DNA of 23,068 bases from SIG603 sp963621245. Lineage in GTDB: Bacteria; Bacillota; Clostridia; Oscillospirales; Acutalibacteraceae. Shown one piece after another: positions 21,037-23,068 of this stretch (its first letter is position 1; each line of letters opens with the position of its first letter). The position numbers and the translations under genes were made by a program. The stretch covers positions 1 through 23,068 of the forward strand of contig CAVFCW010000019.1 of the NCBI GenBank assembly GCA_963621245.1, in the 5' to 3' direction. The notes below the pieces were generated by a model that did not search any database, was not told the origin of the DNA, and saw only the letters and a program-made list of their open reading frames with translations.

Positions 21037-21070
21037 TGACAAAAAGCCGTGAAAACACGGCTTTTTGTCA
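21037..21070 (+). terminator. Intrinsic terminator after hicB
   Basis: A perfect 15-bp stem (21037-21051 with 21056-21070) has an AAAA loop. The stem carries an A-run on one side and a T-run on the other, so it can act in both directions. Confidence 0.88.
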
Positions 21071-21346
21071 TTAATAATTCTTAAATGTGTTCGGTGATGT
21101 ATCGTAAAATTCCTCACTATTGTTTATTGCATTTTCGATAAATTTTGACAACTTTCATTCGTTGATTGTGATAATCTGAATTGTGGTATTTCACTGTGTT
21201 CACGAGCATACTGATAATCGTGTAGATAGAGTGAAATATCTTTTTCGGTTTTCTTATCTTCTGCTTAATACGACTGCTTTTGAGCAAACTTTTCTAACAT
21301 TTCTTTTCCTTCGTCTGTCAAATTATCTGCTAACTCCGCAAAGTGT
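21071..21346 (-). other. Region without an intact gene; short coding-like remnants on the minus strand
   Basis: On the minus strand HFAELADNLTDEGKEMLEKF ends at a TAA after KQSY. The same frame resumes as EDKKTEKDISLYLHDYQYAR before another stop. Both look protein-like but have no recognised family and no start. Probably a decayed accessory gene. Confidence 0.3.
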
Positions 21347-22352
21347 TTAACAGCGTGTGAAAATGCTATACCATTCTAAGTCACACACTGGATTGTCGCC
21401 CGTAAGGGGCTGCTCGGTGTTCTGTGCTATGTAATCGGCTGCACCGAATAGACCGGAGTAATCCTCCATGGTGCAGCCTTTCATGAATACCTGACAGATG
21501 CGCTTATCGCCTTTTGTCGTAATATAAACCCGTTCAACAACGGTGTTGATCAGTGTGACCAGTTCATCCGGCTGAGCGTCGTCCATACGGTGAATCGCGG
21601 CCTGCATACGTTACAGCTCGGCTGACATCTTCTGTATGTCTGCTACAATATATTTCCGCAGGAATCCCTGCGCTTCCTGCATATTGCGGACTTGCGTGGA
21701 AATTGCTGTTTCCAGTCTCACGATTGCCTTTTTCGTGTTCCGATATTCCTCTTCGCTTTGGTCTGAGCGGATCAGCTGATCCAGCTTTGTTTCAAAAATA
21801 CGTCGGTAATACTCACCCTGCTGACTGCTGAGATTAGAAAGCTGCTGCACAACATATTCATCCATCAATACACCGTCCATGGCCTTGAAGTCACATTCAT
21901 TCCTGCGGACCCCGGGGCACACATATTTGAACCTCGGCTTTCCGTTTGTCCAGCGGTCAGATTCTGAAATGACACGGAGCCGCTTTCCGCAGCACGGGCA
22001 GTACATCAGACCAGATAACAACGCATTGGTTTTTCTGTGTGGCCGGTTATACTTTTCTGCAATGGCCTCTAAAAGCTGCTGTGTCTCGATCCAGTCTCCG
22101 GATGAGATAAATCCTTCATGCCGTCCCACTGAAATGATCCGTTCGTTGATAGGCTTCGGTGTGAGAAGCGGGAAAACTTCGGATTAAAAAAAGTGGAGTC
22201 ATCGTCTTCAATCTTGCACTGATCGGTCTTGTTGGTTTTGTGTTCCTTGTTGATCTCCTTGCTGGTAGCCTGAATGGAGCGGTTTTTTCGGAATACACGG
22301 TACATCTTCTGAACCAGAGCTTTTTCGTCCGTAATGCTGACCAGAAAACTAA
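21347..22352 (-). pseudogene. Broken large serine recombinase (TnpX-like), C-terminal two thirds
   Basis: Pieces in order on the minus strand: ITDEKALVQKMYRVFRKNRS (recombinase-domain-like), a frame change, then PINERIISVGRHEGFISSGD and WIETQQLLE. NALLSGLMYCPCCGKRLRV with further cysteines (the zinc ribbon) and a helical coiled-coil stretch with EEEYRNTKKAIVRLETAIS follow. An in-frame TAA at 21611-21613 interrupts it; the same frame continues as MQAAIHRMDDAQPDELVTLI to a natural-looking end at 21347. The N-terminal resolvase domain with the catalytic Ser is absent. Such enzymes move conjugative transposons and integrative elements in Clostridia. With at least one frameshift, one nonsense codon and no catalytic domain it is inactive. 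GC content is higher than in the core, so it was probably acquired. Confidence 0.75.
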
Positions 22353-22720
22353 CGGCGCTTTTGCGCAGGGTCCCGGTTTTCCTGGGGTTGGTTTTTCATA
22401 TAGCTCATCGCTCCTTTCGTCTTGCATGGGTCTTTTCAGGCAGAATGAAAGGGCGGAGAGCGGCACCGGCACGGCTTACAGATGCAAAAAAGAGCGGCAG
22501 CTGATGCGTAACGCAAAAGCTGTCGCTCCTTGAGGGCTGCTTCTTTCCATAAAAACACCCTGCAATAAAAGTCGCAGTGATAAAACTGCTTTTTATCGCA
22601 GAGGCGTGTGATGGTTGTGGAATACAGCCGGTTTTCGAATGATTCGTGTGTGACGGCATAAAAACGCCCTGAGTAACTGTGTAACGGGCAGTTTTGGGCA
22701 ACATCTCTGCGTCCCGGAGA
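22353..22720. other. GC-richer accessory DNA without a recognised gene
   Basis: No convincing protein was seen. On the minus strand AGGGCGTTTTTATG and AGGGTGTTTTTATG occur about 110 bp apart as a near-exact direct repeat. GCAGT/ACTGC hairpins with ATAAA spacers lie between 22560 and 22620. A 16-codon frame from an ATG near 22400 (MKNQPQENRDPAQKRR) has AAAGGAG upstream but stops at once. Probably mobile-element debris. Confidence 0.35.
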
Positions 22721-22921
22721 CTATTCCCACTTTGTACTTTTCTTATCAGAACCGGGATCAGGACAGACGATCCGACTGGATGGATGATTCCTTTTCGCCA
22801 TGCCGCCTGCAGGCACACCGCAGGGTGCTGGCATCCAGCAGAACTTCATTGCCGCAGGCGTAGCGACTTCCAGTTTGCCGACACAAAAGCCAATCTGGAT
22901 CTGCGGTCTTATCGTGCTCAT
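22721..22921 (-). CDS. Doubtful small ORF after the sortase fragment
   Basis: GGAGG lies seven bases before the ATG at 22921, giving a 66-residue product (MSTIRPQIQIGFCVGKLEVA at the start) with no recognised family. A competing frame over the same DNA also looks protein-like (DPDWLLCRQTGSRYACGNEV, then LRCACRRHGEKESS), is open from just after the sortase stop, but has no start codon. One of the two may be a remnant of a Cys-rich protein; which one is coding cannot be decided here. Confidence 0.25.
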   Translation of the reverse strand: MSTIRPQIQIGFCVGKLEVATPAAMKFCWMPAPCGVPAGGMAKRNHPSSRIVCPDPGSDKKSTKWE

Positions 22922-22949
22922 CTTCATTCCTCCATGCCGGTTCCGGAAG

Positions 22950-23068
22950 TCAGCCTCCGTCTTCCGTCAACTCGCAGCGCACCGTCACACGGGACTGACC
23001 GCTGACTGTGCACGTAAAGAGTGTCAGATCCCAGTCGCCGCTTGTCATCTCCTCAATAGCATAAGGAG
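22950..23068 (-). CDS. C-terminal end of a sortase, cut by the window edge
   Basis: The last 38 codons of a frame that continues beyond the window read PYAIEEMTSGDWDLTLFTCT, then VSGQSRVTVRCELTEDGG. DLTLFTCT matches the sortase TLxTC motif with the catalytic Cys, and the Arg of SRVTVRC is at the position of the catalytic Arg one strand later. Sortases attach surface proteins or pilins to the cell wall or to each other. The class and the catalytic His cannot be seen. The spacing to the recombinase remnant suggests both belong to the same acquired element. Confidence 0.65.
   Translation of the reverse strand, partial: PYAIEEMTSGDWDLTLFTCTVSGQSRVTVRCELTEDGG

Noticed and set aside
22405..22818. 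Minus-strand open frame of 137 codons in the right flank
   Set aside because: No ribosome site, no recognisable domain, and it overlaps two other candidate frames; composition looks random.

Overview
The window looks like a low-GC Gram-positive genome of class Clostridia, probably an Oscillospiraceae/Ruminococcaceae relative. The evidence is strong AGGAGG-type ribosome binding sites, UUG starts, Rex next to acetate kinase, the Firmicutes order rplU-prp-rpmA-obgE-mrnC, an L27 with a Prp-cleavable leader, and a GHKL/LytTR two-component system. A conserved core (about 1.8-19.3 kb) is flanked by decayed mobile DNA on both sides. Species cannot be named from sequence alone.

Left flank (1-1.7 kb): a phage/plasmid-type replication initiator on the minus strand, whose gene carries four 23-bp iterons and an adjacent AT-rich repeat block (a lambda-O-like internal origin). 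It is followed downstream by a frameshifted remnant (1-376). A small plus-strand gene at 1390 is broken by an in-frame TGA.

Signalling block (1.8-8.9 kb, all minus strand): LytTR response regulator, GHKL histidine kinase and a secreted-domain propeller/Y_Y_Y/TM/degenerate-GGDEF sensor form one operon with 4-base ATGA overlaps. Directly downstream lie two paralogous promoter + short RNA + hairpin units, which I regard as the most interesting item in the window. After them comes a MATE exporter whose promoter has a 19-bp spacer containing a perfect dyad, as in MerR-regulated promoters.

Metabolic block (8.9-12.3 kb): rex, ackA and the divergent tmcAL (tRNA-Met cytidine acetate ligase), linking redox control, acetate formation and acetate-dependent tRNA modification.

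Translation block (12.3-19.3 kb): a GNAT acetyltransferase, an RsmF/RsmB-type rRNA methyltransferase, a YitT-family membrane protein, mini-RNase III, ObgE, L27, Prp and L21 (with an L21-type leader), a small unknown ORF, YebC, and tRNA-Leu(CAA).

Right flank (19.3-23.07 kb): accessory DNA with remnants of toxin-antitoxin modules (RelB-type antitoxin tail, DUF2442 protein, a HicA fragment followed by intact HicB). A GC-richer stretch then holds a broken large serine recombinase and the C-terminal end of a sortase cut by the window edge.
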